In this document: positions 34,207-43,180 of the stretch, one piece after another
Position numbering within the stretch: position 1 is the stretch's first letter
How the letters are laid out: every line of letters starts with the position of its first letter
Made by a program: the position numbers and the translations under genes
The notes under the pieces: generated by a model
What the model saw: the letters and a program-made list of their open reading frames with translations, nothing else
The model's database searches: none
What the model was told of the DNA's origin: nothing
From: Bacteroidales bacterium
GTDB taxonomy: Bacteria; Bacteroidota; Bacteroidia; Bacteroidales; Muribaculaceae
Reading direction: 5' to 3'
Assembly (NCBI GenBank): GCA_020860445.1
Contig: JAJBUH010000001.1
Location: forward strand, 1-46,503
DNA: 46,503 bases

Positions 34207-35727
34207 ATGTTGAATTTTACGCCCATAGGCAGAAAGATTTTGGCTCACCGAGCCACCGACGCCCTCAAGGCTGCACGCAGCCCTGAGACCAACGCCCGGG
34301 CTGTCCTCGATTGGCTGCTCTCCAATGGGCGACGCACCAAATGGGGCCGCGAACAGGGCCTGGCAGATGTAAAAACTTACGAAGAATACTCTCGCCAGGT
34401 GCCTGTGAGAGAATACGAGGATTTCCGCCCCTACGCCATGCGCATGATTCAGGGCGAGGCCGATGTACTTTGGCCCGGAGTGACCCGGCGCTTTGCCCAA
34501 TCATCGGGCACCAGCGGCGGCAAGAGCAAATTCATACCCATTACGGCCGATGCCCTCAAGCATAATCATTATTATGGCGCGGGCGTGTCGGTATCAACAT
34601 ATCTGAGCCATTACCCTGAGTCAAGGCTCTTTGGCGGCAAAGCTTTCATCCTCGGTGGCAGTTATGCCAACGAGCTGCATCTCCCCCAGGGGGTCTACGT
34701 AGGCGACCTCTCGGCTACTCTAATCGATGACGTAAGCCCAGTGATCAATCTGTTTCGCACCCCCTCGAAGGACATCGGGCTGATGAAAAACTGGGAGGAA
34801 AAGCTTCCTCTGCTGGTCGAAGCCTCGATCAAGGAAGATGTCACCAACCTATCAGGAGTGCCATCTTGGTTTCTGACCGTGCTTAAGCATGTGCTGCAGC
34901 GCACCGGAGCCTCAACCGTGCAAGATGTGTGGCCCCACCTCGAGGTATTTTTCTATGGCGGCATATCATTCAAGCCCTACCGCATGGAGTACGAAAAGAT
35001 TATGTCGCCCAGCATGCGCTACTGGCAGACCTACAATGCCTCAGAGGGATTCTTCGCCTGCCAGTCAGAGATTGGCGACGAGGCTATGTTGCTGATACAG
35101 AATGCTGGTGTGTTCTACGAGTTCGTGCCAATCGACGAGATAGGAACACCGTCGCCCCGAGCCGTACCCATCTGGGAGGTGCAAAAGGGCAAGACCTACG
35201 CCTTAGTGATTACTTCCCCCAACGGCCTGTGGCGCTATATGATAGGCGACACCGTAACCATCGAGAGCCTCGACCCAGTGAAAATCTCGATTGCTGGGAG
35301 GACCAATAGCTTCATCAACGTGTTTGGCGAGGAAGTTATGGTCTACAATACCGATGCCGCTATCGAGAAGACTTGCGCCGCCATGGGTTGTGCCATCGCC
35401 AACTACACTGCCGCTCCGGTCTATGCCGAGGGGCAGCGCAAGGGGCGCCACCAATGGCTAATCGAATGGGACACGCCCCCGGCCGACCCGGCAACTTTTG
35501 CCGCCGCCCTCGACAAGGCCTTGCAAAAAGAGAATAGCGACTACCAAGCCAAGCGCCAAGGAGGCATATTCCTCGACCCCCTCGAGGTGATCAGCGCACC
35601 AGCGGGTCTATTTGATCGCTGGCTCGAGCTCACCGGCAAACTCGGCGGCCAGCGCAAGGTACCCCGCCTGCGCAACGACCGCCAGCTAATCGATCAACTG
35701 CTTGAGTTAATGAAGAATGAAAAATGA
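34207..35727 (+). CDS. GH3 auxin-responsive-promoter family acyl-adenylating protein
   Basis: This 506-residue protein belongs to the GH3 family, relatives of firefly luciferase that adenylate acids and, in plants, join them to amino acids. The ATP-binding loop is QSSGTSGGKSKFIPIT (motif 1), with YNASEGFFACQ (motif 2) and VITSPNGLWRYMIGDTV (motif 3). Bacterial members are common in Bacteroidetes, and their substrates are unknown. The last codons (MKNEK) are formed by the first units of a heptamer repeat that continues past the stop. Confidence 0.85.
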   Translation: MLNFTPIGRKILAHRATDALKAARSPETNARAVLDWLLSNGRRTKWGREQGLADVKTYEEYSRQVPVREYEDFRPYAMRMIQGEADVLWPGVTRRFAQSSGTSGGKSKFIPITADALKHNHYYGAGVSVSTYLSHYPESRLFGGKAFILGGSYANELHLPQGVYVGDLSATLIDDVSPVINLFRTPSKDIGLMKNWEEKLPLLVEASIKEDVTNLSGVPSWFLTVLKHVLQRTGASTVQDVWPHLEVFFYGGISFKPYRMEYEKIMSPSMRYWQTYNASEGFFACQSEIGDEAMLLIQNAGVFYEFVPIDEIGTPSPRAVPIWEVQKGKTYALVITSPNGLWRYMIGDTVTIESLDPVKISIAGRTNSFINVFGEEVMVYNTDAAIEKTCAAMGCAIANYTAAPVYAEGQRKGRHQWLIEWDTPPADPATFAAALDKALQKENSDYQAKRQGGIFLDPLEVISAPAGLFDRWLELTGKLGGQRKVPRLRNDRQLIDQLLELMKNEK

Positions 35728-35790
35728 AAAATGAAGAATGAATAATGAAAAATAAGCAGGGCAGTCGAGTGCCACGGGCCTTCGGCCCGG
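35711..35790 (+). repeat. Composite intergenic element, copy A
   Basis: Six heptamers of form TGAARAA (35711-35752) run from the 3' end of the GH3-family gene into the spacer. They are followed by GGGCAGTCGAGTGCCACG (from 35759), a hairpin CGGGCC-TTC-GGCCCG and GCGGTCCCC. A second small hairpin (GGCA-GTCGAG-TGCC) lies before it. Copy B (37871-37965) has the same order. The alkaline phosphatase gene starts about 45 bases on. Confidence 0.75.
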
Positions 35791-35835
35791 CGGTCCCCCT
35801 CCCCTCCAAACCCTAAAAACCAAAGACCAAAAACC

Positions 35836-37221
35836 ATGATAAAAAAACTCATAACCGCTGCATTGGCAGTCACCCTGACCTTCTCGGGCTGGTGCGCTGC
35901 CCCCAAGTATATCTTTTATTACATAGGCGATGGCATGGGCATGGGCCCGGCAATGGCCGCTGAGCTATACAACCGCTCGGTGCTCAAGAGCCTTGAGCCT
36001 ATCACCATGATGCAATTTCCCGTGGCTGGCGTGTGCATGACCTACAGCGCCAGTTCGCCTGTCACCGATTCAGCCGCTGCCGGCACCGCCCTCTCGACTG
36101 GCGTAAAGACCAAGAATGGCATGCTTGGCATGAATCCCGACACAGTTGAGGTATTCTCAATGGCCCAAGTGCTAAAGACCGATGGCTACGGCGTGGGCGT
36201 TGTGACCTCAGTCGCCCCCGATGATGCCACACCGGGAGCATTCTATGCCCACGTGCCTAACCGCTCGATGTATTATGAGATAGGAGTGCAAGCCGCTGAG
36301 AGCGGATTTGAGTTTCTGGCTGGAGCCGGACTGCGCGGCGAGAAGGACAAGAGCGGCAAACCAACTGACCTGCTCGAAATCATGGCTCAGAATGGCGTAG
36401 AGGTTGTGCGCGGAGCCAAGGAGCTGGAATCAGCCACCTCAGAGCGCATACTCCTGCTCAACAATGCCGGTACCCCAAATTACAATATTGGATACACAAT
36501 CGATTCTATTCCCGATGTGCTGACCTTGCCTATCATCACCCAGAGCTGCCTCGACCACCTGCTCAAGGTGTCGCCCGACCGTTTCTTTATGATGGTTGAG
36601 GGTGGCAACATCGACCATGCCCTCCACGCCAACGATGGCGGAGCCGCTATCAAAGAGACCCTCAATTTCAACGAAGCTCTGGCCATAGCCTACGAGTTTT
36701 ACAAGCAACACCCCGACGAGACCCTCATCGTGGTCACAGCCGACCATGACACCGCCGGTATGACCGTGGGGAGCCAGTTCACCGGTTACAACTCCAATGT
36801 CGGTCTAATCGACTACCAAAAGTCATCAAAGGAGACTTTCCAAAACTATTGCCACGCAATCCTCCAGTCTCGCCGCATCTACACCTGGGACGACATGAAG
36901 GAATATCTGTCCCATACCTTCGGTTTCTGGTCGCGCATACCTCTCACCGAGGCCCAGGACGAGAGCCTGCATGAGAAGTTTGAATCAACATTCCAGCTGC
37001 GCAATAGCGAGGACCAGCACACCCTGTATGCCAACTTCAACGCCTTCGCCGTCGAGGTATTCAAGATTCTCAACGACCAAGCTGGCATAGGATTCGTATC
37101 TACTGTCCACACTGGCAATCCCGTGCCGGTCTATGCCGTGGGCGTAGATGCTCAGCGCTTCAGCTCGCTCAACGACAATGTCGACATACCTCGAATAATC
37201 CTCGAAATAGCACGTCAATGA
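35836..37221 (+). CDS. Alkaline phosphatase (PhoA family)
   Basis: This 461-residue exported enzyme releases phosphate from monoesters in the periplasm. It has a signal peptide (ending SGWCAA), metal-binding Asp32 (YYIGDGMG), the phosphorylated Ser79 in VTDSAAAGTALSTG, MMVEGGNIDHALHAND with metal ligands, and VTADHDTAGM. The C-terminal His ligand probably lies in FVSTVHTGNPVPVYA. The length is within the usual range. It overlaps upp by 4 bases. A composite repeat element lies in its upstream region and no consensus promoter is visible. Confidence 0.92.
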   Translation: MIKKLITAALAVTLTFSGWCAAPKYIFYYIGDGMGMGPAMAAELYNRSVLKSLEPITMMQFPVAGVCMTYSASSPVTDSAAAGTALSTGVKTKNGMLGMNPDTVEVFSMAQVLKTDGYGVGVVTSVAPDDATPGAFYAHVPNRSMYYEIGVQAAESGFEFLAGAGLRGEKDKSGKPTDLLEIMAQNGVEVVRGAKELESATSERILLLNNAGTPNYNIGYTIDSIPDVLTLPIITQSCLDHLLKVSPDRFFMMVEGGNIDHALHANDGGAAIKETLNFNEALAIAYEFYKQHPDETLIVVTADHDTAGMTVGSQFTGYNSNVGLIDYQKSSKETFQNYCHAILQSRRIYTWDDMKEYLSHTFGFWSRIPLTEAQDESLHEKFESTFQLRNSEDQHTLYANFNAFAVEVFKILNDQAGIGFVSTVHTGNPVPVYAVGVDAQRFSSLNDNVDIPRIILEIARQ

Positions 37222-37871
37222 AAGTTATCAATTTCGACAATACCCCCTCCATCATGAGCCAACTCATGATGGAGATGCGCAGCGTGGAGCTCCAAAAAGA
37301 CCCGCTGCGATTCCGTACTAATCTGCGCCGCGCCGGCCAAATCATGGCCTACGAGATTTCTAAGACTCTCAATTACAAAGAGGTCGATGTGCAGACGCCC
37401 TTGGACATAGCTCGCTGCCACGTAATCGACGAGCCAGTGGTACTCGCTACCATTTTCCGCGCCGGTGTGCCTTTCCACGAGGGATTTCTCAGCTACTTTG
37501 ACTACGCCGAGAATGCCTTTGTGTCGGCTTACCGCAAATATAAGGAGAAGGAGAATTTTGACGTGCTCATCGAGTACCTGGCCTCGCCCCGCTTAGACGG
37601 CAAGACCCTGATTCTCTGTGGCCCGATGCTCGCTACCGGAGCCTCGATGGAACTCAGCTACCGTGCCCTGCTCACCAAGGGCACTCCCGCCAAGATACAC
37701 GTGGCCTCGGTGATAGCCTCGCAGCAAGCCATCGACTATGTGGCCGACCATTTCCCAGCTGACCGAACCACAGTGTGGGTTGGAGCCATCGACGAGCATA
37801 TCAACGAGCACAGCTACATCGTGCCGGGTCTCGGCGATGCCGGCGACCTCGCCTATGGGACCAAGGAATAA
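37218..37871 (+). CDS. Uracil phosphoribosyltransferase with altered PRPP loop
   Basis: This 217-residue protein matches UPRT, which makes UMP from uracil and PRPP: TIFRAGVPFHEGFLSYF (80-94), ENAFVSAYRKYKEK, the PRPP loop at 134-144, and HSYIVPGLGDAGDLAYG at the end (uracil binding). The PRPP loop reads CGPMLATGAS, where the family has an Asp before PMLATG; here it is Gly135, from a GGC codon at 37620-37622. One base change (GAC to GGC) explains it. The change may weaken the enzyme. It overlaps the alkaline phosphatase gene (ATGA). The heptamer repeat starts at its stop codon. Confidence 0.93.
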   Translation: MKVINFDNTPSIMSQLMMEMRSVELQKDPLRFRTNLRRAGQIMAYEISKTLNYKEVDVQTPLDIARCHVIDEPVVLATIFRAGVPFHEGFLSYFDYAENAFVSAYRKYKEKENFDVLIEYLASPRLDGKTLILCGPMLATGASMELSYRALLTKGTPAKIHVASVIASQQAIDYVADHFPADRTTVWVGAIDEHINEHSYIVPGLGDAGDLAYGTKE

Positions 37872-37965
37872 GTCAAAAGTCAAAAGTCAAAAGTCAAAAG
37901 TCAAAAGTCAAAAGTCAAAAGGGCCCAGCTGGGCAGTCGAGTGCCACGCGGTTTTACCGCGGCGT
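37871..37965 (+). repeat. Composite intergenic element, copy B
   Basis: Seven exact heptamers AGTCAAA (37871-37919) begin at the last base of upp. They are followed by GGGCAGTCGAGTGCCACG (37931-37948), a hairpin CGCGGT-TTT-ACCGCG and GCGTCCC. The order matches copy A at 35711-35790, but the hairpin stem has a different sequence with pairing kept. pfkA starts 60 bases later. The A-rich stretch before pfkA (ctaaaaaccaaaaac) resembles that before the phosphatase. Confidence 0.75.
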
Positions 37966-38026
37966 CCCAATTCCAAAAAACTAAAAACCAAAAACTAAAT
38001 ACCAATCCACTTAAACCAATCATATT

Positions 38027-39007
38027 ATGGCTGATATCAAATGCGTAGGCCTCCTCACCTCTGGTGGTGATGCCCCCGGCATGAATGCCGCAATCCGCGC
38101 CGTCACCCGCTCGGCTATCTACGCGGGCCTGAAAGTGAAAGGTATCTACCGTGGCTACCGCGGTCTGATCACCGACGAAATCGTGGAGTTCCGCACTCAG
38201 AATGTCTCCAACATCATCCAGCAGGGCGGTACCATCCTCAAGACCGCACGTTGCAAGGAATTTGCTACCACCGAGGGTCGCCAACTCGCTTACGACAACA
38301 TCAAGCGCCATGAGATTGATGCTCTCGTGGTGATTGGCGGCGACGGCTCGCTCACCGGTGCCCGCATATTCGGCAACGAATACAATTTCCCCATCATCGG
38401 TCTGCCTGGCACCATCGACAATGACCTGTACGGCACCGATACTACCATCGGATACGACACTGCCCTCAACACCATCATGCAGTGTGTCGACAAGATCCGC
38501 GATACCGCTACCAGCCACGAGCGCCTATTCTTCATTGAGGTTATGGGCCGCGACGCTGGCTTCCTCGCCCTCAACGGCGCCATCGCATCGGGCGCCGAGG
38601 CTGCCATCATCCCCGAAACATCAACCCAAGTCGACCAGTTGGCCGAACTCATCCAGAACGGTTTCCGCAAGAGCAAGAACTCATCGATCGTGCTTGTAGC
38701 CGAGAGCCCCGTCACTGGCGGAGCCATGGGTCTGGCCGAGCGCGTCAAGAACGAATATCCCGGCTACGATGTGCGCGTATCTATCCTGGGTCACTTGCAG
38801 CGTGGCGGATCGCCCACGGCTCACGACCGCATCTTGGCCTCGCGCATGGGTGCTGCTGCCATCGATGCTCTCATGGACGACCAGCGCAATGTAATGATCG
38901 GTGTCAAGAATGATGAGATCGTGTATGTGCCTTTCACCAAGGCCATCAAAAACGACAAGCCCATCAATCGCGAGCTCGTCGACACCCTGCGCCGCCTATC
39001 AATCTAA
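38027..39007 (+). CDS. 6-phosphofructokinase
   Basis: This 326-residue enzyme phosphorylates fructose 6-phosphate in glycolysis. [12 protein letters not shown] (13-24) and GGDGS (104-108) form the nucleotide site; Gly at the second position of GGDGS points to ATP rather than pyrophosphate. PGTIDND (127-133) holds the catalytic Asp131, [10 protein letters not shown] binds sugar phosphate, and [13 protein letters not shown] completes the active site. The gene stands alone after the repeat element and is convergent with rpoD. Confidence 0.96.
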   Translation: MADIKCVGLLTSGGDAPGMNAAIRAVTRSAIYAGLKVKGIYRGYRGLITDEIVEFRTQNVSNIIQQGGTILKTARCKEFATTEGRQLAYDNIKRHEIDALVVIGGDGSLTGARIFGNEYNFPIIGLPGTIDNDLYGTDTTIGYDTALNTIMQCVDKIRDTATSHERLFFIEVMGRDAGFLALNGAIASGAEAAIIPETSTQVDQLAELIQNGFRKSKNSSIVLVAESPVTGGAMGLAERVKNEYPGYDVRVSILGHLQRGGSPTAHDRILASRMGAAAIDALMDDQRNVMIGVKNDEIVYVPFTKAIKNDKPINRELVDTLRRLSI

Positions 39008-39009
39008 TG

Positions 39010-39229
39010 GCCTGGCCACACAGTGGCCAGCACACTGGCCGCCATCCGGACACCTCGGCCACACAGTGGCCGGACGGTGGCCGCCATCCGGACACCTCGG
39101 CCACACAGTGGCCAGCACGGTGGCCGCCATCCGGACAACTCGGCCACACAGTGGCCGGCACGGTAATGGCCCGGCATGGTGGCGCCCATCCGGATGGCGG
39201 CCAGTGTGCTCGGCCACTGTGTGGCCGAG
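39010..39229. repeat. GC-rich 43-bp palindromic tandem array between pfkA and rpoD
   Basis: Four direct units begin with GGCCACACAGTGGCC at 39014, 39057, 39099 and 39142 (periods 43, 42, 43). Each unit continues through GGTGGCCGCCATCCGGAC, varied in the fourth unit. An inverted copy (39189-39229) ends the array and is the near-complement of the first unit, so the array can fold on itself; each unit also holds a 6-bp hairpin GGCCAC-ACA-GTGGCC. Open frames on both strands follow from the repeat and show no protein features. Confidence 0.9.
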
Positions 39230-39231
39230 AT

Positions 39232-39268
39232 ATAACAAAAGAGGGCCCCGGGGGCCCTCTTTTGTTAT
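39232..39268. terminator. Bidirectional terminator between pfkA and rpoD
   Basis: An 18-bp stem with a one-base centre (ataacaaaagagggcccc and its complement) has an A tract on one side and a T tract on the other, so it works for both strands. It ends the converging pfkA and rpoD transcripts. The rpoD stop codon (39265-39267) lies in the stem. Confidence 0.9.
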
Positions 39269-40125
39269 TGTGCCAAATATGTCTTGAGCAGCTTGCTCTT
39301 TTGTCCTTTCAGGCGGCGTATGGCCTTCTCCTTGATTTGGCGCACGCGCTCGCGCGTCAAGTCAAATTTAGCCCCGATTTCCTCGAGAGTCATCTCTTGG
39401 CAACCGATGCCGAAGAACATCTTCAGGATTTCGCGCTCGCGCTCGTGGAGCTGCTTGAGGGCGCGGTCAATCTCCTTCGACAGCGATTCCTGGTTGAGGG
39501 TGCTGTCAGCCATGGGCGAATCATCATTGGTGAGGACGTCGAGCAGACTGTTGTCCTCGCCTTCGACAAAGGGAGCATCCATCGAAATATGACGCCCTGA
39601 CACCTTGAGGGTGTCTGCGATCTTCTCAACCGGCACATCGAGCGAGTTGGCGAGCTCTTCAGGCGACGGCCTGCGTTCGTTCTCCTGTTCAAATTTTGAC
39701 AGGGCTTTGCTGATTTTGTTGAGCGAGCCAACCTGGTTGAGAGGAAGACGCACGATCCTCGACTGCTCGGCCAGAGCTTGGAGGATAGACTGGCGGATCC
39801 ACCACACGGCGTATGAGATGAATTTGAAGCCGCGCGTCTCGTCAAATTTTTGCGCGGCCTTAATCAAGCCCACATTGCCCTCGTTGATGAGGTCAGGGAG
39901 GGAGAGGCCTTGATTTTGGTACTGCTTAGCCACCGACACCACGAAACGCAGGTTGGCGCGAGTGAGCTTGTCGAGGGCCTCGCGGTCGCCTTGGCGTATG
40001 CGCTGGGCGAGCTCCACCTCGTCTTCGACTGAGATGAGCTCTTCTCGACCGATCTCCTGCAGGTATTTGTCGAGCGAAGCGCTTTCGCGGTTGGTGATTG
40101 ATTTTGTGATTTTGAGTTGTCTCAT
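39265..40125 (-). CDS. Primary RNA polymerase sigma factor (RpoD/SigA)
   Basis: This 286-residue sigma-70 is short, without the long region 1.1, as in Bacteroidetes primary sigma factors. Region 1.2 is [20 protein letters not shown]. Region 2 contains [20 protein letters not shown] and the -10 reading helix [13 protein letters not shown]. Region 3 is [14 protein letters not shown]. Region 4.2 is [20 protein letters not shown]. It directs transcription from the TTG/TAnnTTTG promoters seen across this window. It is transcribed toward pfkA. Confidence 0.96.
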   Translation of the reverse strand: MRQLKITKSITNRESASLDKYLQEIGREELISVEDEVELAQRIRQGDREALDKLTRANLRFVVSVAKQYQNQGLSLPDLINEGNVGLIKAAQKFDETRGFKFISYAVWWIRQSILQALAEQSRIVRLPLNQVGSLNKISKALSKFEQENERRPSPEELANSLDVPVEKIADTLKVSGRHISMDAPFVEGEDNSLLDVLTNDDSPMADSTLNQESLSKEIDRALKQLHEREREILKMFFGIGCQEMTLEEIGAKFDLTRERVRQIKEKAIRRLKGQKSKLLKTYLAQ

Positions 40126-40167
40126 AATCCTAACGTATCGATTCTTGCGTTTTTAGCCATTAGTGTG

Positions 40168-40201
40168 CAAAGTTACGGAATTTTTTTCAAATTCCGTCAA
40201 A
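40168..40201 (-). promoter_or_regulatory. Promoter of rpoD
   Basis: On the minus strand TTTG (40198-40201), 22 bases, TAacTTTG (40168-40175). Transcription would start near 40162, about 37 bases before the ATG at 40125. Confidence 0.6.
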
Positions 40202-40279
40202 CTTTAACGTATTTTTCTCAGTATTATTGTACCAACGCCCTCCCAGCCCCTAAAGTTTCCTCCTTTTGCACGATTTTAT

Positions 40280-40310
40280 TTTGTTATCTCAAAAATAGTG
40301 GTTAAATTTG
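40280..40310 (+). promoter_or_regulatory. Promoter of the DUF4254 gene
   Basis: TTTG (40280-40283), 19 bases, TAaaTTTG (40303-40310). The ATG at 40342 follows. It stands back to back with the rpoD promoter. Confidence 0.7.
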
Positions 40311-40341
40311 TGTTCTCAACTTTTTATCCCCATCCACTACT

Positions 40342-40947
40342 ATGGCTTTTGCAGAAGATTGCTACAAAGTGTGCGAGCGCGCCACCGCCGATTACCATAA
40401 GGCCGACCACGTCGACACCCCAATCCAGAACCCCTACGATCCGGCTCTGATTGAGCACACGCTCTATGCCAAAAATTGGATCGACGCCGTGCAATGGCAT
40501 CTTGAGGACATTATTCGCGACCCCAACATCGACCCGGTCGAGGCTTTGGCCATCAAGCGCCGCATCGACCGCTCCAACCAGGAGCGCACCGACATGGTCG
40601 AGGCTCTTGACACCTATTTCCGCGAGAAATACGCCTCGGTCAAGCCTCTGCCCGACGCTACCATCAACACCGAGAGCCCCGCTTGGGCCATCGACCGCCT
40701 GTCGATTCTCGCCCTCAAGATCTACCACATGATGGCCGAGGTCAAGCGCACCGATGCCACACCTACCCACTTGGCCAAATGCCAGGCCAAGCTCGATGTG
40801 CTGCTTGAGCAGCGCACCGACCTGGAGACCGCCATCGACCAGCTGCTCGACGACATTGCCGCCGGGCGCAAGAAGATGAAGGTGTACCGCCAGATGAAGA
40901 TGTACAACGACCCAGATACCAACCCAGTGCTGTATGGCGCAAAATGA
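40342..40947 (+). CDS. DUF4254 family protein
   Basis: This 201-residue, mostly helical cytoplasmic protein is of the DUF4254 family, known from Bacteroidetes and found beside glycosyltransferase genes. Features are NPYDPALIEHTLYAKNWIDA, then IDRSNQERTDMVEALD, and AWAIDRLSILALKIYHM with the repeated pattern of a helical bundle; the end is [18 protein letters not shown]. There is no signal peptide or membrane segment. The function is unknown. It overlaps the GT9 gene by 14 bases, so a role in LPS or surface-sugar synthesis is likely by context only. Confidence 0.85.
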   Translation: MAFAEDCYKVCERATADYHKADHVDTPIQNPYDPALIEHTLYAKNWIDAVQWHLEDIIRDPNIDPVEALAIKRRIDRSNQERTDMVEALDTYFREKYASVKPLPDATINTESPAWAIDRLSILALKIYHMMAEVKRTDATPTHLAKCQAKLDVLLEQRTDLETAIDQLLDDIAAGRKKMKVYRQMKMYNDPDTNPVLYGAK

Positions 40948-42034
40948 GAGTCAAGCGATAGGCAACGACTTGGGGCTGAAAAATGTGCTCGTGGCGCGAT
41001 TTTCGGCCCTTGGCGATGTGGCTATGACCATACCGGTGCTGTATAGCGCCTGCAAGTGCTATCCGGGGGTGCGATTCATATTCGTGACCCGACCGGCCAT
41101 GACTGGCATATTCCTCAACAAGCCCGACAACCTGGTTGTCATCGGGGCCGATGTCAAGAAAGACTACAAAGGCCCCAAGGGCTTGTGGCGCCTGGCTGGA
41201 GAGCTGAAGGAGAAATACCAGATCGATGCCTTTGTCGACCTACATGATGTGCTGCGCACCAAGCCGTTGCTCAATTTCTTGCGTCTCAAAGGCGTAAAAA
41301 CCACTAAAATCAACAAGGGGCGCCGCCACAAGCACGCCCTCACGCGACGCCACAACAAGGTGATGCTCCCCTTGGTGTCGTCGCGCGCCCGTTACCGCCA
41401 AGCGTTCTTCAAGGCCGGGCTGCCCATTGAGAGCAACTTCCAGGGCCTGTACGGTGCCTCTGGCAAGGGCGACCCAGTCCTGTTTCAAGACATAACCCAA
41501 GGCCCGAAGCCGCAAGGGGAGAAATGGGTGGGCATTGCGCCCTTTGCCGCCCATGCCGGCAAGGTCTACCCCATTGACAAGATGGCCGAGGTGGCCCGGG
41601 CCCTGGTGGCGCGAGGCGACTGCCGCGTGTTCATCTTCGGTGCCGGCGGCTGGGAAAAAGAGCAGGCCGAAAAACTCGAGGCCATGGACCCGCGCATCAC
41701 CTCGCTCGCTGGCAAGCGCTACGGCTTTCCGGCCGAATTGGCCCTGCTGAGCCATCTCGACGCCATGGTCACCATGGATTCGGCCAACATGCACCTGGCG
41801 GCATTGGCCGGGGTACGTACCGTGAGCATCTGGGGCGCAACCCATTATTATTGCGGATTCCGCGCTTGGCACCAGAGTGATGCCGACATGGTGCAGTTGC
41901 CGCTGTCGTGCCGCCCATGCTCAGTGTTTGGCGACAAGAAATGCTTCCGAGGCGACATGCTGTGCATGGCAGCCATACGCCCCGAGGTCATTACCCATAA
42001 AATCAACGAAATACTCGACGCCCCTAATGGCTGA
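40934..42034 (+). CDS. GT9 family glycosyltransferase (ADP-heptose:LPS heptosyltransferase-like)
   Basis: This 366-residue GT-B enzyme matches family 9: [20 protein letters not shown] at the start (nucleotide-sugar family signature) and [20 protein letters not shown] with [14 protein letters not shown] in the second domain. [20 protein letters not shown] is the donor-binding motif of heptosyltransferases. Four Cys in the C-terminal region ([20 protein letters not shown]) are usual in Bacteroidetes members. It adds a heptose-type sugar to the LPS core in the cytoplasm. It overlaps ruvB by 8 bases. Confidence 0.9.
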   Translation: MAQNESQAIGNDLGLKNVLVARFSALGDVAMTIPVLYSACKCYPGVRFIFVTRPAMTGIFLNKPDNLVVIGADVKKDYKGPKGLWRLAGELKEKYQIDAFVDLHDVLRTKPLLNFLRLKGVKTTKINKGRRHKHALTRRHNKVMLPLVSSRARYRQAFFKAGLPIESNFQGLYGASGKGDPVLFQDITQGPKPQGEKWVGIAPFAAHAGKVYPIDKMAEVARALVARGDCRVFIFGAGGWEKEQAEKLEAMDPRITSLAGKRYGFPAELALLSHLDAMVTMDSANMHLAALAGVRTVSIWGATHYYCGFRAWHQSDADMVQLPLSCRPCSVFGDKKCFRGDMLCMAAIRPEVITHKINEILDAPNG

Positions 42035-43049
42035 CCCATTTGACATACGCAGCTCGCAGAGCGAGCGTGACAAAGACTTTGAGCGCGCCTTGCGCCCGAG
42101 CGCCTTTGATGCCTTCAATGGCCAAGAAAAGATTGTGGCCAATCTCAAGGTATTCGTTCAGGCTGCTCGCATGAGGCATGAATCGCTCGACCATATTCTG
42201 CTGTTCGGTCCCCCGGGCTTGGGCAAGACTACCCTATCAGGCATCATAGCCAACGAATTAGGGGTGGGCATGAAGATTACTTCAGGCCCGGTCTTGGACA
42301 AGCCGGGCGACCTGGCCGGCATCCTCACCTCGCTTGAGGAGAATGATGTGCTATTCATTGACGAGATACACCGTCTGAGCCCCATTGTCGAGGAGTACCT
42401 CTATTCAGCGATGGAGGATTACCGCATCGACATCATGATCGACAAGGGCCCGGGGGCCCGCACCGTGCAGCTGAGCCTCAGCCCCTTCACCCTGATCGGA
42501 GCCACCACGCGCAGCGGTCTTCTGACCTCGCCCCTGCGTGCGCGTTTCGGCATCAATTGTCACTTGGAATATTACGACCACCAGGTGTTGGCTCGCATCA
42601 TCCTGCGCTCGGCCTCGCTGCTCGGCGTCAAGTGCACCGAATCGGCTGCCCGCGAGATAGCCCTGCGCAGCCGAGGCACGCCCCGCATCGCCAACGCCCT
42701 GCTGCGCCGCGTGCGCGACTTCGCCCAGGTGCAAGGCACGGGTGTAGTCGAGCCAGAGATTGCTCGCTATGCCCTCGAGGCCCTCAACATCGACCAGTAC
42801 GGCCTCGACGAGATTGACAACAAGATTCTGACCACCATAATCCACAAATTCAATGGGGGCCCAGTGGGCCTTACCACCATCGCCACGGCCCTGGGCGAAG
42901 ACCCCGGAACCATCGAAGAAGTGTACGAACCCTACCTCATCAAGGAGGGTTTTATCAAGCGCACGCCGCGTGGCCGCGAGGTCACCGCATTGGCCTATTC
43001 CCACCTCGGAATCACCCGCGCAGCCGACCAAGGCACGCTTTTCTCCTAA
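42027..43049 (+). CDS. Holliday junction branch migration ATPase RuvB
   Basis: This 340-residue AAA+ motor drives branch migration with RuvA. Walker A is GPPGLGKTT (61-69), Walker B is IDEIH (111-115), and sensor 1 with the Arg finger is [18 protein letters not shown]. The C-terminal winged helix ([20 protein letters not shown], then FIKRTPRGR) binds DNA. The frame is open up to 41877, but [11 protein letters not shown] at 42027 is the family start. It overlaps the GT9 gene by 8 bases, so it is probably part of the same transcript. Confidence 0.97.
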   Translation: MADPFDIRSSQSERDKDFERALRPSAFDAFNGQEKIVANLKVFVQAARMRHESLDHILLFGPPGLGKTTLSGIIANELGVGMKITSGPVLDKPGDLAGILTSLEENDVLFIDEIHRLSPIVEEYLYSAMEDYRIDIMIDKGPGARTVQLSLSPFTLIGATTRSGLLTSPLRARFGINCHLEYYDHQVLARIILRSASLLGVKCTESAAREIALRSRGTPRIANALLRRVRDFAQVQGTGVVEPEIARYALEALNIDQYGLDEIDNKILTTIIHKFNGGPVGLTTIATALGEDPGTIEEVYEPYLIKEGFIKRTPRGREVTALAYSHLGITRAADQGTLFS

Positions 43050-43095
43050 AATCTTACTATAAAAGGTTAAAAATTAAGAGCACAGGGTTAAGATA

Positions 43096-43127
43096 TTTGT
43101 GTATTTGACGGAAAAATCGTATATTTG
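43096..43127 (+). promoter_or_regulatory. Promoter of secDF
   Basis: TTTG (43096-43099), 20 bases, TAtaTTTG (43120-43127). The leader of about 45 bases to ATG 43181 is AT-rich. Confidence 0.75.
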
Positions 43128-43180
43128 CAGGCTGAAAAATTGAAATAATTAATTAACCAATATTAACATATTTTCTACAC

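Noticed and set aside
39010-39229. CRISPR array
   Set aside because: The units are contiguous with no unique spacers, contain several palindromes, and no cas gene is present.
39007-39600. Open frames of 60-200 codons on both strands across the repeat array
   Set aside because: They arise because the GC-rich repeat lacks stop codons; the peptides are repeats of His/Pro/Trp-rich strings that run into rpoD antisense.
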